This document shows positions 60,884-64,000 of a stretch of DNA of 64,000 nucleotides, one piece after another. The notes under the pieces were generated by a model. It ran no database searches. It was given only the letters and a program-made list of their open reading frames with translations, and had not been told where the DNA came from. Within the stretch, counting starts at the first letter, position 1; each line of letters opens with the position of its first letter. The DNA is from Hymenobacter sp. DG25B (GTDB taxonomy: Bacteria; Bacteroidota; Bacteroidia; Cytophagales; Hymenobacteraceae): contig NZ_CP010054.1 in the NCBI RefSeq assembly GCF_000801315.1, forward strand, positions 1,116,001-1,180,000. Direction: 5' to 3'. The position numbers and the translations under genes were made by a program.

Positions 60884-60953
60884 AGAAGTGGGGTTAGCGG
60901 AAATGCGGGTTGAGGGTGGGAATGCCCGGCGGCCCAGGTGGGTTACCGGTCCG

Positions 60954-60961
60954 CAAAAGTA
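60954..60961 (-). promoter_or_regulatory. Putative -7 box of sucD
   Basis: Minus strand TACTTTTG (TAnnTTTG), about 70 bases upstream of the sucD ATG. Confidence 0.45.
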
Positions 60962-61049
60962 TGCTTTTTTAGGTGTAGCGCGAAACGGCATTTCCACCGT
61001 GTATAGAAGGGATACTGCGCCGCACTTCCTGGCTCCCATCTGAAATCCG

Positions 61050-61057
61050 TACCTTTG
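61050..61057 (+). promoter_or_regulatory. Putative -7 box of the cystathionine beta-synthase-like gene
   Basis: TACCTTTG, full consensus, 35 bases upstream of the ATG at 61093. With the sucD box it forms a divergent promoter pair. Confidence 0.5.
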
Positions 61058-61092
61058 CGGGCTACATCTCACAAAACTGCCCACCCATTTCC

Positions 61093-62070
61093 ATGTACCT
61101 GAACCATATCATTGAGGCCGTTGGTAATACTCCGCTGGTGAAACTCAATAAAGTCACTGATGGCATTAAAGGCACCATCCTGGCCAAAGTGGAATATTTT
61201 AACCCTGGCAACTCGGTGAAAGACCGGATGGCCATTAAGATGGTGGAAGATGCCGAGAAGGCAGGCCTGCTGAAGCCCGGCGGTACCATCATTGAGGGCA
61301 CTAGCGGCAATACCGGCATGGGCCTGGCGCTGGTGGCCATTTCTAAGGGCTACAAGTGCATCTTTGTAATGAGCGACAAGCAAAGCAAAGAAAAGCAGGA
61401 TATTCTGCGGGCCGTAGGGGCCGAAGTGGTGGTTTGCCCGGTAGACGTGGCCCCGGAAGACCCGCGCTCCTATTACTCCGTTGCCCGTCGACTGAGCCAG
61501 GAAACCCCCAATTCGTTCTATCCCAACCAATACGATAACCTCTCCAACGCGGCGTCGCACTACGAAACCACGGGCCCCGAAATCTGGAATAGCACCGAGG
61601 GCCAGATTACTCATTTGGCGGCGGGCGTAGGTACGGGCGGCACCATCTGCGGCACGGCCAAGTTTCTGAAGGAGCGTAACCCCGGGGTGGTCTCCATTGG
61701 TCTCGATACTTATGGCTCCGTTTTCAAAAAGTACAAGGAAACCGGTATCTTTGATGAGAACGAAATTTATCCCTACAAAACGGAAGGTATAGGGGAGGAT
61801 ATTCTCCCCAAGAACGTTGACTTTGACCTGATAGACCAGTTTATCAAAGTAACCGACCAGGATGCCGCCCTCATGACGCGTCGCTTGGCCAAAGAAGAAG
61901 GCCTCTTTGTAGGCTGGTCCTGTGGCTCGGCAGTGCATGGGGCATTAGAGTATGCCAAAGAGCACTTACAAGAGGCAGACACCATGGTTATCATTCTGCC
62001 AGACCATGGCACCCGCTACCTCGGAAAAATCTACAACGACGACTGGATGCGCGAGCAAGGCTGGTTGTAG
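61093..62070 (+). CDS. PLP-dependent cysteine synthase/cystathionine beta-synthase family enzyme
   Basis: 325 residues, fold type II. Schiff-base lysine K43 in N-P-G-N-S-V-K-D-R, the PLP phosphate loop S-G-N-T-G-M-G (71-77) and the [11 protein letters not shown] loop. The segments T-E-G-I-G-E-D and the late [17 protein letters not shown] are closer to cystathionine beta-synthase than to O-acetylserine sulfhydrylase. There are no CBS regulatory domains. With the gamma-synthase/lyase-like gene at 40820, a transsulfuration route is plausible. A response regulator gene follows 59 bases downstream. Confidence 0.87.
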   Translation: MYLNHIIEAVGNTPLVKLNKVTDGIKGTILAKVEYFNPGNSVKDRMAIKMVEDAEKAGLLKPGGTIIEGTSGNTGMGLALVAISKGYKCIFVMSDKQSKEKQDILRAVGAEVVVCPVDVAPEDPRSYYSVARRLSQETPNSFYPNQYDNLSNAASHYETTGPEIWNSTEGQITHLAAGVGTGGTICGTAKFLKERNPGVVSIGLDTYGSVFKKYKETGIFDENEIYPYKTEGIGEDILPKNVDFDLIDQFIKVTDQDAALMTRRLAKEEGLFVGWSCGSAVHGALEYAKEHLQEADTMVIILPDHGTRYLGKIYNDDWMREQGWL

Positions 62071-62129
62071 AGTTTCACTTCCCCTGTTTTTGCGGATGGC
62101 AGGGCCCACGCGTACCAATGCCCATAGCC

Positions 62130-62555
62130 ATGCCTAAGAAACTGCGCAATGTTGTGCTGGTGGATGACAATGAAACCACCAGCTTTCTGAATAACCGTTT
62201 GCTTAGCCGTTTGGACGTAGCTGAAAGCGTGCAGTCCTTTTCCCGCGCCGAAGAAGCCTATGCTTTTCTGTGGGGCGATGGTTCTGCCGGTACCGGCACC
62301 AGCTCGGAAAAAGCAGCCAGCCTGATTTTTCTGGATCTGAAAATGCCCGGTATGGATGGCTTCGAGTTCCTGAAGCTATATGATGCTCTACCCGAGCAGG
62401 CCAAGGAAAATACGGTCATGACCGTACTCACCACCTCTATGCATTCCGCCGACACCGCTCGGGTGGCGCAGTACAAGGATGTGGAGTACCTGGCCAAGCC
62501 GCTCACGGAAGAGAAAATGAATAAGCTCATGGCAAAGCGGTTTCAGGACAAGTAA
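62130..62555 (+). CDS. Single-domain response regulator (receiver only)
   Basis: 141 residues, one CheY-like receiver domain. Acidic pair V-D-D near residue 11, phospho-acceptor Asp in F-L-D-L-K-M-P-G-M-D-G-F, Thr/Ser in V-L-T-T-S, and the conserved K in Y-L-A-K-P-L. There is no output domain, so it probably acts by protein contact with a histidine kinase or other partner not seen here. A Gly/Ser-rich loop (about 52-62) lies before the third strand. I use the ATG at 62130; an ATG at 62118 is also in frame. Confidence 0.9.
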   Translation: MPKKLRNVVLVDDNETTSFLNNRLLSRLDVAESVQSFSRAEEAYAFLWGDGSAGTGTSSEKAASLIFLDLKMPGMDGFEFLKLYDALPEQAKENTVMTVLTTSMHSADTARVAQYKDVEYLAKPLTEEKMNKLMAKRFQDK

Positions 62556-62577
62556 GACGTTGCTATTTGAGTTAAAC

Positions 62578-62614
62578 AAAAAAAGCCTTCTGCTGATCAG
62601 CAGAAGGCTTTTTT
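62578..62614. terminator. Perfect palindromic bidirectional terminator
   Basis: AAGCCTTCTGCTGA and TCAGCAGAAGGCTT arms with A-run and T-run flanks. It separates the convergent response regulator and adenine deaminase genes. Confidence 0.9.
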
Positions 62615-62637
62615 GTTTTTGATAGTGCCCGGCCTTG

Positions 62638-64000
62638 CTACACTACGGCGTCTACAAACCGGAAGGCTTCGCCATCAAACAGGCCTTTGTCGCTGAGCTT
62701 AAGGCTGGGAATCACCAGCAAAGCCATAAAAGACAGCGTCATGAACGGAGCCTGCAGCGGGGAGCCCAGCTGCTTGGCCAGGGCATCTACGGCGGCATAG
62801 GCCTCCGCCACGTGGTAGCCGTCTTTATCCGACATCAGCCCGGCTACGGGCAGGGGCAGGAGCATCTCCTGCCCATCGGGCCCTACAGCCGCCAGGCCGC
62901 CTTTGGCTTCCATCACCAGGTTTACGGCGCGGGCCAGGCTCTCATTGTCGCAGCCTACGGCCGTGATGTTGTGCGAGTCGTGGCCTACGCTGCTGGCCAG
63001 TGCCCCCTGTTTCAGGCCGAAACCCTGGATGAAGGATACCGCGGGCGGGGCGGCGTGGTAGCGGTTTACCACGGTGAGCTTGAGAACATCCTGCGGCACA
63101 TCAGCTACCACATAGCCATCCTGCACGGTGGCGGCCATATCATGGCGGGCGGTAATAAGCTGCCCGTCGAAGCACTCCATCACGCGCACGGTGGCCACGT
63201 CGCCGGGGGTAGGCACCGCAAAATCAGCCGCCGTGAGGTGTTGGGAATAAAACTGATTGACTACGGGGCAGGGCGCCGGCGCAATGCGTGTCTGGCCGTT
63301 TTCGGCCACCAGCACCCCATCCAGGTACGTTTGCTGCACCCGGAAGTCCTGCAGGTTTTGCACCACAATAAAATCGGCGGCATCCCCCACTCGCAGCAGG
63401 CCCACTGGTAGGTTATAATGCTCCACCGGGTTGCGGCAGGCCACGCGCAGTACCTGCCGCACGTCCTGGCCGCGGGCCACGGCCCGCTGCACCAGCTGGT
63501 TAATATGGCCCAGCACCAGCGTATCGGGGTGCTTGTCGTCGGAGCAGAACATCATGTGCTCATGGTGTTCCGGCAGCAAATCAATGAGCGCCTCAAAGTT
63601 GCGGGCCGCCGAGCCTTCCCGCACCAGAATTTTCATGCCCACGGCCAGCTTGTCCAGGGCTTCTTCGGCCGTAAAGCATTCATGGTCGGTGCTGATGCCG
63701 GCGGCCGCATATTGGCGGGCGTCCTCGCCGCGCAGCCCGGGGGCGTGCCCGTCTACGGGGCGGCCATAAGCCTGCGCCAGCCGGATCTTCTCCATTACCT
63801 CCGCGTCGCGGTGCAGCACGCCCGGCCAATTCATCATTTCCGCCAGGTACCCGATTTTAGGGTTCTGAAACAGCTGCTCAATATCCTGGGGGGTAATGGT
63901 GGCGCCGGCGGTTTCAAACACGGTGGCCGGCACGCAGGAGGGAGCCCCAAAGCAGAACTTAAAGGGCACGTGCCCCGCGCTGGCCAGCATATAGTCCACG
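62638..64000 (-). CDS. ade: Adenine deaminase (5' end beyond the window)
   Basis: At least 453 codons, with the N-terminal part outside the window. The visible part includes H-A-P-G-L-R-G, D-H-E-C-F-T-A-E-E-A, M-F-C-S-D-D-K-H-P and H-Y-N-L-P-V-G-L-L-R-V-G-D-A-A-D-F, the amidohydrolase barrel of Ade. The C-terminal domain has S-S-V-G-H-D-S-H-N-I and L-P-L-P-V-A-G-L-M-S, specific to adenine deaminases. It hydrolyses adenine to hypoxanthine and ammonia for purine salvage. The Met at 63999 is probably internal. Confidence 0.92.
   Translation of the reverse strand, partial: VDYMLASAGHVPFKFCFGAPSCVPATVFETAGATITPQDIEQLFQNPKIGYLAEMMNWPGVLHRDAEVMEKIRLAQAYGRPVDGHAPGLRGEDARQYAAAGISTDHECFTAEEALDKLAVGMKILVREGSAARNFEALIDLLPEHHEHMMFCSDDKHPDTLVLGHINQLVQRAVARGQDVRQVLRVACRNPVEHYNLPVGLLRVGDAADFIVVQNLQDFRVQQTYLDGVLVAENGQTRIAPAPCPVVNQFYSQHLTAADFAVPTPGDVATVRVMECFDGQLITARHDMAATVQDGYVVADVPQDVLKLTVVNRYHAAPPAVSFIQGFGLKQGALASSVGHDSHNITAVGCDNESLARAVNLVMEAKGGLAAVGPDGQEMLLPLPVAGLMSDKDGYHVAEAYAAVDALAKQLGSPLQAPFMTLSFMALLVIPSLKLSDKGLFDGEAFRFVDAVV

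Overview
The window looks like chromosome of a Bacteroidota bacterium of the order Cytophagales, most probably Hymenobacter or a close relative (inference). The evidence is a GC-rich genome with a SusC/SusD polysaccharide-utilisation locus, a ZapA-RNase Y arrangement, many type-II signal lipoproteins, almost no Shine-Dalgarno sequences, and many TAnnTTTG-type -7 promoter boxes close to start codons. No rRNA or tRNA genes, phage genes, insertion sequences or CRISPR arrays were seen. The only RNA gene recognised is tmRNA (ssrA).

Layout. 1-2.2 kb: two pirins and a nitroreductase. 2.2-5.8 kb: glutamyl-Q tRNA(Asp) synthetase, a lipoprotein, endonuclease V and an acyltransferase-3 membrane protein. 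6.2-10.2 kb: a tandem overlapping DUF1990 pair, a GT39-like glycosyltransferase and a zinc alcohol dehydrogenase. 10.3-16.8 kb: an exported protein, cytochrome b, an aminotransferase, an aldehyde dehydrogenase, a cupin, a DUF2383 protein and a DUF3817 protein. 16.9-19.4 kb: a serine beta-lactamase-like hydrolase with TPRs and a MOSC protein. 19.5-21.4 kb: a strikingly AT-rich OLD-type ATPase/Toprim nuclease inserted downstream of icd. 21.5-29.2 kb: icd, an M16 protease, dnaX and ssrA. 30-40.4 kb: a co-directional locus SusC-SusD-GH144-GH43-GH3, which I read as a beta-glucan (possibly beta-1,2-glucan) utilisation locus. 40.8-48 kb: a cystathionine gamma-synthase family enzyme, UvsE, a metallophosphoesterase, RadC and an AT-rich lipoprotein gene broken by an in-frame stop. 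48-56 kb: a formaldehyde-dehydrogenase-like enzyme with a small membrane partner, a DUF1684 protein, pheT, a coiled-coil protein with zapA, and rny. 56-64 kb: two related lipoproteins flanking a flavoprotein disulfide reductase, a DUF5063 protein, sucD, a cystathionine beta-synthase-like enzyme, a response regulator, and a partial adenine deaminase.

Most of the content is metabolic or housekeeping. What stands out is (i) the lone AT-rich OLD-family nuclease, a candidate phage-defence gene whose start codon abuts the icd terminator; (ii) several families of long palindromic intergenic elements, one of them a ~110 bp element with 32 bp terminal inverted repeats, present upstream of both dnaX and pheT; (iii) the glycan locus with a hairpin between susD and the hydrolases; (iv) -7 boxes so close to start codons that leaderless or near-leaderless transcripts are likely. 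Functions are assigned by recognition of motifs and families from the translated sequence; no database search was run.
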